DNA of 64,000 nucleotides from Brevundimonas sp. SH203 (GTDB taxonomy: Bacteria; Pseudomonadota; Alphaproteobacteria; Caulobacterales; Caulobacteraceae), in assembly GCF_002157625.1 (NCBI RefSeq), contig NZ_BDMM01000002.1, positions 372,001 through 436,000 of the forward strand, given 5' to 3'. Made by a program: the position numbers and the translations under genes. The notes under the pieces are model-generated. The model was not told the origin of the DNA. It worked only from the letters and a program-made list of their open reading frames with translations, and made no database searches. Positions 35,603-44,544 of this stretch are shown piece after piece (the stretch's first letter is position 1; each line of letters starts with the position of its first letter).

Positions 35603-36811
35603 TTAGGCCGCCGCCGTCGTGTCGCGGATGAAGCCGCCGCCCAGCACGCGATCGGGGTCCGCCGGATCGTAGAGCGCGCAGGCCTGGCCGGGGGCGACGC
35701 CTTCCTCGCCCCGGTCGAATGCGACGGTGATCGCATCGTCGACCAGCCCCAGCCGGGCGGGGGAGGGTTGGCGCGTGGAGCGGACGCGGGCCAGGACGGG
35801 GACGCCGGCCTCCGCCGCCTCGCGAATCGTGGCCTCGTCGCCCAGCCAGTTGGTTTCTTCCAGCGTCAGGCGTGCGGTCAGCAGGGCCTCGCGCGGGCCG
35901 ACCACGACGCGGCGGGTTTCGGGCTCAAGCCTGGTCACGAACAGCGGTTCGCCCACGGCGACGTTCAGGCCCCGGCGCTGGCCGATGGTGTAGTCGGTGA
36001 TGCCGGAATGCCGACCCAGCACGCGGCCGTCCATATGCACGATCTCGCCCGCCTCGCGACCTTGCGGCCGCAGGCGGTCGATCAGGGTGCGATAGTCCCC
36101 TGAGGGGACGAAACAGATGTCCTGGCTGTCGGGCTTGGCGGCGATCTTCAGGCCCAGTTCGGCGGCGACGCCGCGCACCTGGGGCTTTTCCAGATCGGCG
36201 AGCGGGAAGCGCAGATAGTCGAGCTGGTCCTGGGTGGTCGCGAACAGGAAGTAGGACTGGTCGCGCGAATGGTCGATCGCCTTGCGCATCTGCGAACGAT
36301 TGCCGGCGACGGCGCGACGGACATAGTGGCCCGTCGCCATCGCCTCGGCGCCCAGATCGCGGGCGACGTCCAGCAGGTCGCGGAACTTGACCGTCTGATT
36401 GCAGCGGATGCAGGGGACCGGCGTCTGGCCCTTCAGATAGCTGTCGGCGAACTGGTCGATCACCGCGTCCTTGAACCGGCTTTCGTAGTCCAGGACATAA
36501 TGAGGAATGCCGATCATGTCGGCGGCCAGGCGCGCGTCGTGAATGTCCTGGCCCGCGCAGCAGGCGCCCTTCTTCTTCAGGGCTGCGCCATGATCGTAAA
36601 GCTGAAGGGTGACGCCCACCACGTCATAGCCGGCCTTATGCAGCAGGGCCGCGACGACGGTGGAGTCCACCCCGCCCGACATGGCCGCCACGACCCGCGC
36701 CCCGACCGGCAGGCCGACCGCCGCCCGCGCGCTCTCGACCGCCGCGTCCATGCTGGCGCGCGCAATGTCGGGAACGGGACAGAATTCTTCGACCAAGGTC
36801 ATTGCGGCCAT
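35603..36811 (-). CDS. mnmA: tRNA-specific 2-thiouridylase MnmA
   Basis: 402 residues with PP-loop SGGVDS at 45-50, the two Cys that handle sulfur (in [10 protein letters not shown] and [12 protein letters not shown]) and the MnmA signature [17 protein letters not shown]. It puts the 2-thio group on wobble uridine of Lys, Glu and Gln tRNAs. It begins 30 bases after the parE stop and may be transcribed with the parDE pair. A second ATG lies three codons in. Confidence 0.95.
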   Translation of the reverse strand: MAAMTLVEEFCPVPDIARASMDAAVESARAAVGLPVGARVVAAMSGGVDSTVVAALLHKAGYDVVGVTLQLYDHGAALKKKGACCAGQDIHDARLAADMIGIPHYVLDYESRFKDAVIDQFADSYLKGQTPVPCIRCNQTVKFRDLLDVARDLGAEAMATGHYVRRAVAGNRSQMRKAIDHSRDQSYFLFATTQDQLDYLRFPLADLEKPQVRGVAAELGLKIAAKPDSQDICFVPSGDYRTLIDRLRPQGREAGEIVHMDGRVLGRHSGITDYTIGQRRGLNVAVGEPLFVTRLEPETRRVVVGPREALLTARLTLEETNWLGDEATIREAAEAGVPVLARVRSTRQPSPARLGLVDDAITVAFDRGEEGVAPGQACALYDPADPDRVLGGGFIRDTTAAA

Positions 36812-36841
36812 TTAGTGCGGAACCGGCGCGATTTCGAGGCC

Positions 36842-37189
36842 TCAGCGCAGTCGGGCCGGAATATCCATGCGATCATGCAGCACCTGAGCGATCTCGATGC
36901 GCAAGTCATCGTGGCGATAGGCGATGACATGCCGAGGCGATGCGACGCGATCCCTTGGCGTCATCAGATGACGCGCATGTCGAAGATGAAACAACCGCAC
37001 AGTCTCATGATCCAGCGAGAGCGATCTGGAAACGGCGTGAGTGGGATGTTCCGCCAGCAATCGGAAAGCGGACGCCAGCAGCATCCTGTAGCGAGCGCCG
37101 GCCGCCTCGCCGAAATCGACAGTGCTTGTGCGAAGGATCACATCGATCTGGCTTTGCGCCAGAGGCGCCACGACAAGACGCAGAGGCAA
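36842..37189 (-). CDS. parE: RelE/ParE-family toxin
   Basis: 115 residues of the ParE/RelE fold: LVVAPLAQSQIDVILRTS, a long second helix (YRMLLASAFRLLAEHP) and C-terminal strands ending HVIAYRHDDLRIEIAQVLHDRMD, the usual ParE ending. ParE toxins inhibit DNA gyrase. It follows the ParD antitoxin by 3 bases. The A+T content appears higher than in neighbouring genes, which suits a horizontally acquired module. Confidence 0.9.
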   Translation of the reverse strand: MPLRLVVAPLAQSQIDVILRTSTVDFGEAAGARYRMLLASAFRLLAEHPTHAVSRSLSLDHETVRLFHLRHARHLMTPRDRVASPRHVIAYRHDDLRIEIAQVLHDRMDIPARLR

Positions 37190-37192
37190 GGA

Positions 37193-37435
37193 TCAGCGAC
37201 CGAGGCTGTCCAGCCAGGCTTCGATATCGTCGACTTCTATGCCGAGACCTGCGTCCAACTCGTCCAGACCGTCCTGGATCTTGGCTTTCAGCGCAGTCAG
37301 TCGTGTGTCTTGCTGCAGCATATCGGCCAGAGCGCTTTCGATGACCGCGGATCGATCACGAAAGGCGCCGGACCCGACCTTCATGTCGACGAAGGATTCG
37401 AGCTGCTCGCTGAGATGCACGGCGAAAGTCGTCAT
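37193..37435 (-). CDS. parD: ParD-family antitoxin
   Basis: 80 residues. The N-terminal ribbon-helix-helix (TFAVHLSEQLESFVDMKVGSG, FRDRSAVIESALADML) binds DNA as a dimer, and the acidic C-terminal tail (DELDAGLGIEVDDIEAWLDS) wraps the toxin. It is the first gene of the pair and probably represses the operon. The upstream gene is sciP, from which it is separated by a hairpin terminator. Confidence 0.92.
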   Translation of the reverse strand: MTTFAVHLSEQLESFVDMKVGSGAFRDRSAVIESALADMLQQDTRLTALKAKIQDGLDELDAGLGIEVDDIEAWLDSLGR

Positions 37436-37468
37436 GGCTGTAATTTAACACAGGCGCCTCCAACGACA

Positions 37469-37498
37469 AGGGCCGCACCCGTCGCCGGATGCGGCCCT
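37469..37498 (-). terminator. Terminator of sciP
   Basis: AGGGCCGCACCC at 37469-37480 and GGATGCGGCCCT at 37487-37498 form a 12-bp stem with one wobble. On minus it is followed by a short T-containing tail (TTGTCGTT). It lies just after the sciP stop and just before parD. Confidence 0.6.
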
Positions 37499-37519
37499 CA
37501 ACGTCTTCGGGGAAATCCT

Positions 37520-37804
37520 TCAGGAGCGGTAGCTCTGGATCCGCGTCGTGCGCAGGCCCTGCATGCCCCATTTGTCGATCGCCTTTTGCCAGGCCAGGAA
37601 CTCTTCCGCCGTCAGGCGATACTTCGCCAGGGCGTCGTCGAGGCTGAGCAGGCCGCCGCGAACGGCGGCGACGACCTCGGCCTTGCGGCGGATCACCCAC
37701 CGATCCGTATTGGACGGCGGCAGGTCGTTCAGGGTCAGGGGCGTGCCAGTCGGTCCGACCACGTATTGTTCGCCTTTGCTATTAAGGCGTCGCTCTTGCA
37801 ACAT
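37520..37804 (-). CDS. sciP: SciP, small CtrA inhibitory protein (DUF1153)
   Basis: 94 residues matching the DUF1153 family: YVVGPTGTPLTLNDLPPS, RWVIRRKAEVVAAVRGGLLS, a helix-turn-helix (LDDALAKYRLTAEEFLAW) and WGMQGLRTTRIQSYR. In Caulobacter, SciP binds CtrA and blocks its activation of target promoters early in the cell cycle. It is placed next to the hook genes, as in Caulobacter, and reads in the same direction. Its leader carries two GANTC methylation sites and an inverted repeat. Confidence 0.95.
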   Translation of the reverse strand: MLQERRLNSKGEQYVVGPTGTPLTLNDLPPSNTDRWVIRRKAEVVAAVRGGLLSLDDALAKYRLTAEEFLAWQKAIDKWGMQGLRTTRIQSYRS

Positions 37805-37889
37805 GGGCTTATGCCTCTTTCACCAACACCGTAGTGTCGTGACGATAGGCCGGCCCGACTAAGGTCCGTTTAAGTGTCGTGGTGAAGAA

Positions 37890-37947
37890 ACGGATAAAAT
37901 CCGTCTCCGCCCGAACGACTCCGTAAACCTTGCTTTCGCGACGATTC
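37890..37947 (-). promoter_or_regulatory. sciP upstream region with two GANTC sites and an inverted repeat
   Basis: GACTC at 37917-37921 and GATTC at 37943-37947 are CcrM-type methylation sites. ACGGAT-AAA-ATCCGT at 37890-37904 is a perfect short inverted repeat. All lie between flgE and sciP, a 170-base gap. GANTC in promoters is a known input for GcrA and CcrM control in this lineage. Confidence 0.45.
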
Positions 37948-37976
37948 ATCGAGACTAACGCTTACTTACTCGCCGA

Positions 37977-39755
37977 TCAGCGTTTGATGTTGATCAGCTC
38001 GGCCAGCATTTCATCGGCCGTGGTGATGATTTTGGACGAGGCGGAATAGGCCCGCTGGGTCGTGATCAGGCCGGTGAATTCCGCCGACAGGTCGACGGTG
38101 GAAGACTCCAGCTGCTGGGCCGCGATCGACCCCGCGCCGCCGGTTCCAGCGGCTTTCAGGTTGAAGGTGCCGGACTGGGGGCTGACGGTGTAGGCGTTGC
38201 CGGACGTCTCTTTCAGGCTGTCGGGGCTGGGGAAGGTGGCGACCGCGACCTGGGCGATGCGGCGCATCACGCCATTGTCGAAGACGGCGGTGACGAAGCC
38301 GCTGTCGTCGATGGTGATCTTGTTCAGATTGCCGAAGGCGGTGCCGTTGGTGACGGTCGACTGGACGACCGAGGTGGTGTTCAACTGGCTGAGGCCGCCG
38401 GCCGAGGTGTTAAGGTCCAGCGTCACCGTCTGGTCGGCGATGCCCAGGCCGTCGGCCCATTTGATCTTGCCGTTGTCGCTCGCGTCGTTCGGATCGATGG
38501 TGTTGCTGGGGTCCGACTTCAGGAAGGACAGGGTGGCGTTCTCGGGGTCGTCGAACAGACCCTTGCCCGCCGGCCAGGACTTCATCGTCGCCACGTCCAG
38601 CCGTCCGGCCGGGGTGAAGGCGATTAGGCCGGTCTTGACCTGGCCGTTCGAATAGGGCGCGCCCGTCACCACGTCGTCCGCCGGGACGGAGACGATTTCG
38701 GCATACCACTGGTTCGGCTGGTCGCTCTTGAGGAAGCGGACCTCCAGATTGCGCTGACCGCCCTTTGAGTCCGACACCGGGATGTTCATCTTGAAGTCCG
38801 GCTTCACGCCCGACGGATTGTCGCTGTCGGCGTTGTACATGGCCATCGAATTGACCTTGGGGTCGTATTTGGTCTTGGCGACGCCGTTGGTGGTCAGGCC
38901 CAGGTCGGACAGGTTCAGCGTGAAGGGCGTGCCCGCCACGCCCGCGCTGGTCGGGGTGATGGTCATCTGGGTGGCGGTGCTGGTCGCGGAGCCGTTGGCG
39001 CTGTTCGCGCTGTCGGGCGTGAAGGCGGTCAGGGCGCCGCTGGCGTCATAGGTGGCGACGCCGGTGATCTTGGTGATGCCGGTCTTGAGGGTGACGTTGT
39101 AGTTGTTGGCGTCGATGCGCGAATAGCCGACCGTGACGTCGTGCGAGGCCGGGGTGGAGGCGGTGTCCGACACGCCCTTGTACGACTGGGCCCCCGCCGC
39201 GCTCGACACGCTCTGGGTCGAGCGCAGGTTGGCGTTGATCTGGACCCGCGTGGTGGGTTCCGCCGTGCCGCCGACCGAGCCGATGTTGATCGAACGCAGG
39301 CGCGACAGGTCGGACGGATCGGTCGAGATGTCGCCGTTGGAATCGGCGGGCCAGCCCTGCAGGTACAGACCGGCGCTGTTCTTCAGATAGCCCAGCTTGT
39401 CGACGCGGAAGGCGCCTGCGCGGGTGAACATCCGGGCGTCCGTGGCGGCGACGCCCTCGGCCTGGGTGGTGGTGACGAAGAAGCCCTGGCCGTTGACCGC
39501 CAGATCGGTGCTTTCGGTCGTGCGTTGCAGCAGACCTTCCTGGCTGATGAAGGCGCGGGTGTTGGCCGCGACGCCGCCGGCGGAATAGCTGCCGCCCGAC
39601 TTGCTCTGGCTGTTGACCAGGGTCTGGAACTCGCCAGCCGTGCGCTTGTAGCCCACGGTGTTCACATTGGCGATGTTCTGGGAAATGGCGGCCAGGGCGG
39701 CGGAGTTGGCGGCGAGGCCGGACACGCCGGCCCGCATGGCGCTGTTGAGGCTCAT
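37977..39755 (-). CDS. flgE: Flagellar hook protein FlgE
   Basis: 592 residues. The N-terminal rod-hook signature is complete (MSLNSAMRAGVSGLAANSAALAAISQNIANVNTVGYK pattern), as is the C-terminal helix (ESSTVDLSAEFTGLITTQRAYSASSKIITTADEML). The middle is variable hook surface. The 592 residues match the long Caulobacter-type hook. It is exported by the flagellar type III system and assembles on the FlgD cap. It is the third gene of the fliK-flgD-flgE series on minus. Confidence 0.96.
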   Translation of the reverse strand: MSLNSAMRAGVSGLAANSAALAAISQNIANVNTVGYKRTAGEFQTLVNSQSKSGGSYSAGGVAANTRAFISQEGLLQRTTESTDLAVNGQGFFVTTTQAEGVAATDARMFTRAGAFRVDKLGYLKNSAGLYLQGWPADSNGDISTDPSDLSRLRSINIGSVGGTAEPTTRVQINANLRSTQSVSSAAGAQSYKGVSDTASTPASHDVTVGYSRIDANNYNVTLKTGITKITGVATYDASGALTAFTPDSANSANGSATSTATQMTITPTSAGVAGTPFTLNLSDLGLTTNGVAKTKYDPKVNSMAMYNADSDNPSGVKPDFKMNIPVSDSKGGQRNLEVRFLKSDQPNQWYAEIVSVPADDVVTGAPYSNGQVKTGLIAFTPAGRLDVATMKSWPAGKGLFDDPENATLSFLKSDPSNTIDPNDASDNGKIKWADGLGIADQTVTLDLNTSAGGLSQLNTTSVVQSTVTNGTAFGNLNKITIDDSGFVTAVFDNGVMRRIAQVAVATFPSPDSLKETSGNAYTVSPQSGTFNLKAAGTGGAGSIAAQQLESSTVDLSAEFTGLITTQRAYSASSKIITTADEMLAELINIKR

Positions 39756-39803
39756 GGAAGAACGCTCCTTACAAGGAAATCATCGGGAAGGCGGCGAGAC
39801 GCA

Positions 39804-40526
39804 TCATGCGGCCGCCTCCTCGGTGGAGACGTTCGGATTCTCCGTATCGTCATTGTTGGCTTGAGCGGTGATCTCGTTCAGCGAGATCACGGTCGAGAGG
39901 GGCAGGATCGACTTGCCGATCACCAGATACGGCGCGCCGTTGTACATTTCGACGCCGGTGACGCGGCCCTGGATCAGGGCCTGGCTGTCGATGGAGGCCC
40001 CGGAGGAATCCGTCGCGGCGACCTTCAGCGTATAGACGCCGCCGGCGTCTGCCGTGCCGCCGTCCTTCATCTTGCCGTCCCAGGTGAAGGTGTGCAGGCC
40101 GGACGACTTGTCGGGCGCGGAGCCTTCCCAGACCACGGCGCCCTTGCTGTCCACGACCTGCAGCGTGGCCTTGTCGGCCGCCTTGCCCAGTTCGTAGGCC
40201 CAGGTCGCCTTGCCGTCGTTGAACTCGGTCGCCGTCCAGGCGGTCGTGACCTGTTTGCCGATGTAGTTGGAGGCGTTGTCCAGTCCCCCGGCCGACTGGG
40301 CCTTCAGCAGGCTGGTCAGAAGGTCGTTGGTCAGCAGTTGTTGCTCGACGCCCGCCATCTGGGTCAGCTGGGCGGTGAACTGGTTGGAATCCAGCGGCGA
40401 CAGCGGGTCCTGGTTCTTCATTTGCGTGGTCAGCAGGGTCAGGAAGGTCTCGAAGTTCGAGGCCATGGCGCCCGCGCCCTTGGTGATGCGGCTGGTCGCG
40501 GTGTTGGTGGAGACGGCGTCGACCAT
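39804..40526 (-). CDS. flgD: Flagellar hook assembly scaffold FlgD
   Basis: 240 residues with the FlgD N-terminal signature (FETFLTLLTTQMKNQDPLSPLDSNQFTAQLTQMAGVEQQ) and a C-terminal Ig-like FlgD domain (LHTFTWDGKMKDGGTADAGGVYTLKVAATD). It caps the growing hook and directs FlgE polymerisation. It starts 4 bases after fliK and precedes flgE by 48 bases. Confidence 0.95.
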   Translation of the reverse strand: MVDAVSTNTATSRITKGAGAMASNFETFLTLLTTQMKNQDPLSPLDSNQFTAQLTQMAGVEQQLLTNDLLTSLLKAQSAGGLDNASNYIGKQVTTAWTATEFNDGKATWAYELGKAADKATLQVVDSKGAVVWEGSAPDKSSGLHTFTWDGKMKDGGTADAGGVYTLKVAATDSSGASIDSQALIQGRVTGVEMYNGAPYLVIGKSILPLSTVISLNEITAQANNDDTENPNVSTEEAAA

Positions 40527-40530
40527 GGGG

Positions 40531-42039
40531 TCAGACCTTCAGATCGACGCGCTCTGGCGTCAGGAAATGGTTGGTCCAGGCGCCGGGCGCCGGGATGACG
40601 GGGGCGTCGGCCTGGGCGGCCAGACGGTCGCCGCCGGCGAACAGGGCGTTGCGCTGCTGCTGACGGTCGAAGGCGCCGCCGCCGGCCGACGGATCGCGCT
40701 CCGAAAAGTCCAGGGCGTCGCCGGCCAGCTGGAACCCGGCGGCTTCGAGCTGTCGGCGCAATTCGTCCGCGCGACCGCGCAGGTCGGCGGCGGCGGCGGG
40801 ATTGTCGAAGGCCAGACGCGCGGACAGCTGGCCGTCCTTGCCGATCTCCAGACTGACATCGACGCGGCCCAGGTCTTCGGGCGTCAACACCATGTCGAAC
40901 CGCGTGGACCGGCCGTCCAGCCTGCGGGCGATCTGGGCCGCCAGATGGGCGGTGGTCTCGACCGTCGCGCGCGACAGGGTGGACAGGGGCGGGCTGTGAT
41001 TGGCGGCGGCGGAAGGCTGGGCGCGCGGCGCATCACCGGCGGCGACGGTCTGGCCGGAGCCTTCGGCGGCTGCTGTCGGGGCGATGTCGGCCGGCGCCGC
41101 ATCGGCGGTTGCGGGCTTGGCGTCTCCGGCGGCCGACTGGGACGCTCCCGCATTGGCCTCGGCCAGGGTCTTGATCTCGGCGCCTGTCGAAACGGGCCTC
41201 GGCGAGGTGTCGACGGGTATGAATTCGATACGCTGGCCGCCGTCGTGGCGGCCGGCGCGAAGCGGCGTCGGCGCGTCGCCCTTGGGCGCAGCGGAGGTCT
41301 TGTCCTCGGACTGTGCGTCGGCCTGTGCGCCGGTCTGGGCCTCGCCGATCAGGGCCGCGACGGCCACGGCGGCGTCGGACGCCGGAAGGCTCGGTCGAGG
41401 CGCAACCGTCGTCACCGCCACCTGGACCTGAGCCGTCGGAACCTGTGCGTCCGCCGCCATCTTGGCGACGGCGGCCTTCGCCGCGTCTGCGGCGCCGCCC
41501 GACGACTGGCCGGCGGCGTCGGCGCCGGACGACGACGCGGCGGCTTTCAGGGCGAGAGCCTGCATCTCCTCCGCTGACAATTGCGCGGCCTGTTGCGTCG
41601 CGACGGCGTGCGCGTCGGCGGACACGGATCGAGACTGGGAGGCGCCGGTTTGGGAGGCGCCGGCTTCGGTTGCGGCGTCGGCCTGCGTCCCCGCCGAGCC
41701 AGAGGCGGTCGGCGTCGGTTGAACGGTGGCCGGGACGGCCTGCGTGGGGGCGGTGCTGTCGGAGGTTTCCGCCGCCTGGGTCGAGGGCTCTGTCTCCGAT
41801 CGGTCCTTGTCGGTCTCGGCGGGCAAGGGTTTGAGAGCGCCCGATCCGGCGCGTTTTCCGGGCGTTCCGATCGAGGCCGGATCGTCGGCCCTCGGCGTCG
41901 TGTCGGTGATCGGCTTGGCCGACTTGGCCAGCGTCCTGGAGAACAGGTCGCGGTCCGCCTGTCGCGCATGGGACGCAGCCGTCGACGCTCCGGTCGAAAC
42001 CGGCGCGGCGGGCGCGAACAGGGCGGAGGCGGTCGACAT
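40531..42039 (-). CDS. fliK: Flagellar hook-length control protein FliK
   Basis: About 502 residues: a long Ala/Ser/Thr/Gln-rich N-terminal ruler region with little predicted fold and a compact C-terminal Flg_hook domain (TRFDMVLTPEDLGRVDVSLEIGKDGQLSARLAF, LRRQLEAAGFQL). FliK measures hook length and switches export specificity. The start is uncertain: ATG 42039 lies about 60 bases after the predicted sigma-54 start site, while a TTG frame extends to 42147 beyond that promoter and is therefore unlikely. Confidence 0.88.
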   Translation of the reverse strand: MSTASALFAPAAPVSTGASTAASHARQADRDLFSRTLAKSAKPITDTTPRADDPASIGTPGKRAGSGALKPLPAETDKDRSETEPSTQAAETSDSTAPTQAVPATVQPTPTASGSAGTQADAATEAGASQTGASQSRSVSADAHAVATQQAAQLSAEEMQALALKAAASSSGADAAGQSSGGAADAAKAAVAKMAADAQVPTAQVQVAVTTVAPRPSLPASDAAVAVAALIGEAQTGAQADAQSEDKTSAAPKGDAPTPLRAGRHDGGQRIEFIPVDTSPRPVSTGAEIKTLAEANAGASQSAAGDAKPATADAAPADIAPTAAAEGSGQTVAAGDAPRAQPSAAANHSPPLSTLSRATVETTAHLAAQIARRLDGRSTRFDMVLTPEDLGRVDVSLEIGKDGQLSARLAFDNPAAAADLRGRADELRRQLEAAGFQLAGDALDFSERDPSAGGGAFDRQQQRNALFAGGDRLAAQADAPVIPAPGAWTNHFLTPERVDLKV

Positions 42040-42108
42040 GGTCGAGAGGCGGCTTTCGAAGGCGGAGACGGCGGCGCCTGCTGCGCCCAAGGGTTCGGTT
42101 CGCTTCAA

Positions 42109-42124
42109 CGCAAGCGGCGGGCCA
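42109..42124 (-). promoter_or_regulatory. Sigma-54 promoter of fliK-flgD-flgE
   Basis: On minus, TGGCCC-GCCGC-TTGCG matches the -24/-12 consensus TGGCAC-N5-TTGCW except at two positions. It lies 70-85 bases upstream of the fliK ATG. Late flagellar genes in Caulobacter use RpoN with FlbD. Confidence 0.75.
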
Positions 42125-42196
42125 AACCAATAAGTCAGCAAAAACAAACGGAAAGCGCCGCTCCGCTTGTGGCGTCCTGACCGGCGCGGTCGATTA

Positions 42197-42232
42197 TTGC
42201 CGCGCTATCGCCACTTTTTGCCCGGCTCGCCA
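42197..42232. promoter_or_regulatory. Candidate FlbD-type sites between the divergent sigma-54 promoters
   Basis: Two related units, TTGCCGCGCTATCGCCA at 42197-42213 and TTGCCCGGCTCGCCA at 42218-42232, lie in the middle of the gap. TCGGCAG follows at about 42238. They could bind an enhancer protein serving both promoters. Confidence 0.4.
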
Positions 42233-42269
42233 ATCGGTCGGCAGAGGCGAGGGCGCTGGCGAGCGAAAC

Positions 42270-42285
42270 TGGCCCGACCTTTGCG
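42270..42285 (+). promoter_or_regulatory. Sigma-54 promoter of flgK-flgL
   Basis: TGGCCC-GACCT-TTGCG has the same hexamer and the same TTGCG as the fliK promoter on the other strand. It lies about 140 bases before the flgK ATG, giving an mRNA leader of roughly 130 bases. Confidence 0.75.
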
Positions 42286-42426
42286 CCTCTGTTCGATCAT
42301 GACGGATGCCCAATCCACGATCTCTTTGAAAAACAACGCTCTGGTCGAGCGGCGTCCGGGCGTGGCTGGGCAAGAACTGCGTGCGGCCGTGCAGGGCTTG
42401 CCGGGTAGGGCGGGGGAGATGCGTCC

Positions 42427-44544
42427 ATGTCGCTGAACTCGATCATGAACATCGCGACCTCGGGCATGAAGACCGCCCAGTCGCAGTTGCGCGTCACCGC
42501 CGACAATATGGCGAACGTCGACACCGCCGGCTATGTCCGCAAGATCGCCGATCAAACCTCGGTCGTCACCAACGGGTATGGCTCGGGCGTGGACGTCACG
42601 CGCGTTCGCCTGGCGACCGACCGCTTTCTCCAGGCGGCGGGGCTGAGCGCGGGCGCCGACGCGGCGCGCCAGGGTGTCCGCTCCGATCTCTATGGCCAGA
42701 TGCAGAGCCAGTTCGGCGATCCCAGCAGCGATGCCAATTTCTTCGCCCAGGTCGACAAACTGTTCGCCAGCTACGCCACCCTGGCCGAAACCCCGACCTC
42801 GTCGGCTGCGCGTCAGGACACGATCTACAAGACCCAGACGCTGTTCAACCAGGCGGCCGACATCGCCTCCAAGATCCAGTCCACGCGGCAGGAGGCGGAC
42901 TCGCGGCTGCAAAGCGCGGTCGAAACGATCAATCCGCTGCTGGAGCAGATCGACAAGCTGAACAAGACCATCGCCTCCGGCACGATCTCCAATCAGGACG
43001 TGACGGGCGCCCAGAACGCCCAGCGAGGGCTGATCGCCGAACTGTCCAAATATCTGGATGTGAAGGTCGAGTCCCGGTCGAACGGCGGCGTCACCCTGCG
43101 CACCAATGCGGGTACGACCCTGATGGGCGAGGGGCATGCGACCGTCTCCTATCAGGCGGCCGGGACGGTGGGGGCGACCACCGCCTTTTCCGACATCATG
43201 ATCACCGAGCCCGGCGGCACGCGCTGGCCGCTGCTGGACGGGGTGACGTCGGGCCAGATTCGCGGCCTGGTCGAGATGCGCGACGTGGATGCGCCGGCGG
43301 CCGCCGCGCGTCTGGGAGAGCTGACGGCGAAGCTGGCCGACGAACTGAACCGGGCTCATAACGCCAACAGCAGCGTGCCCGCGCCGGCAAGCCTGACCGG
43401 CCGCAACACCGGCCAGTCGCTGCAGACCGCCCTGACCGGCTTCACGGGGACCACGACCATCACGGCGGTCAACGCCGCCGGCGTCGTCCAGGCCTCGGCC
43501 CAGATCGTCTTTTCCGGCTCCACCATGACGATCAACGGCGCCGCCGCCGATCCCTCGACCTTCCTGAGCGTGCTGAACGCCCAGATGGGCGGGACGGTCA
43601 CGGCCAGCTTCTCCGAGGGGCGGCTGCAACTGAATGCGACCGGCGGAAACGGCGTGGCCATAGCCGACGATGCGACGACGCCCGGCAATAAGGGTGGACG
43701 CGGCTTTTCCCACTGGTTCGGGCTGAACGACCTGGTGTCGACCACCACCCCGACCTTCTACGAGACGGGTCTGACTCTGTCGTCGCAGCACGGCTTCGAT
43801 GCGGGCGAGAGCCTGACCTTCCGTTTCACCGGCGAATCCGGCGCCCGACTGCGCGACGTCACCGTGTCCGTCCCGGCCGGGACGGGCGCGATGAGCGAAC
43901 TGCTCGGCGCGCTGAACGACCCTATCACCGGCGTCGGACGCTATGGCGCCTTCAGCCTGGATACGGCGGGCAAGCTGGCGTTCAAGGCCTATGATCCCGC
44001 CGCCACGACGATGAGCGTGGTGGATGATGCGACGACGCAGAACCCGTCCGGCGTGTCGATGTCCCAGATGTTCGGCCTTGGGGCCGTCGGCGCGACCCGG
44101 GCCGGCGCCTATAGCGTCCGCAGCGACATCCAGCAGGACTCCGCCAAGCTGGCGCTGGCGCAGCTGAACCTGTCGGCGACGGCGGGAACGCCCGCGCTGA
44201 GCAAGAGCGACGGACGCGGCGGCCTGGCCCTGGGCGATGTCGGAAAGCGCAATGTCGCCTTCGGCGCGGCCGGAGACTCTTCCGGCGGAACCCGTACCCT
44301 GTCGTCCTATGCGGCGGATTTCGCCGGCGAGATCGGCGGCAAGGCCTCGGCCGCCAAGACCCGTAGCGAGACCGCCGCCGCCCTGTCCAAGGAGGCGGAA
44401 GGCCGCCGCACCTCGGCCGAGGCGGTCAATATGGACGAGGAGCTGGTCAATATGACCACCTTCCAGCAAGCCTATAACGCCTCGGCCCGCCTGATCCAGG
44501 CGAGCAAGGACATGTATGACGTCCTGATCGGAATCCTGCGATGA
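42427..44544 (+). CDS. flgK: Flagellar hook-associated protein 1 (FlgK)
   Basis: 705 residues. The N-terminal rod-hook motif (SLNSIMNIATSGMKTAQSQLRVTADNMANVDTAGYVRK pattern) and the C-terminal helix (EAVNMDEELVNMTTFQQAYNASARLIQASKDMYDVLI pattern) are those of FlgK. The middle carries long, repetitive Ala/Gly/Thr-rich regions. It is the first junction protein between hook and filament. flgL follows with a 4-base overlap. Confidence 0.95.
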   Translation: MSLNSIMNIATSGMKTAQSQLRVTADNMANVDTAGYVRKIADQTSVVTNGYGSGVDVTRVRLATDRFLQAAGLSAGADAARQGVRSDLYGQMQSQFGDPSSDANFFAQVDKLFASYATLAETPTSSAARQDTIYKTQTLFNQAADIASKIQSTRQEADSRLQSAVETINPLLEQIDKLNKTIASGTISNQDVTGAQNAQRGLIAELSKYLDVKVESRSNGGVTLRTNAGTTLMGEGHATVSYQAAGTVGATTAFSDIMITEPGGTRWPLLDGVTSGQIRGLVEMRDVDAPAAAARLGELTAKLADELNRAHNANSSVPAPASLTGRNTGQSLQTALTGFTGTTTITAVNAAGVVQASAQIVFSGSTMTINGAAADPSTFLSVLNAQMGGTVTASFSEGRLQLNATGGNGVAIADDATTPGNKGGRGFSHWFGLNDLVSTTTPTFYETGLTLSSQHGFDAGESLTFRFTGESGARLRDVTVSVPAGTGAMSELLGALNDPITGVGRYGAFSLDTAGKLAFKAYDPAATTMSVVDDATTQNPSGVSMSQMFGLGAVGATRAGAYSVRSDIQQDSAKLALAQLNLSATAGTPALSKSDGRGGLALGDVGKRNVAFGAAGDSSGGTRTLSSYAADFAGEIGGKASAAKTRSETAAALSKEAEGRRTSAEAVNMDEELVNMTTFQQAYNASARLIQASKDMYDVLIGILR

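Noticed and set aside
42205..44469. 754-codon minus-strand open frame opposite flgK
   Set aside because: FlgK is unmistakable on plus; the minus frame is a composition artefact and covers the flgK sigma-54 promoter.
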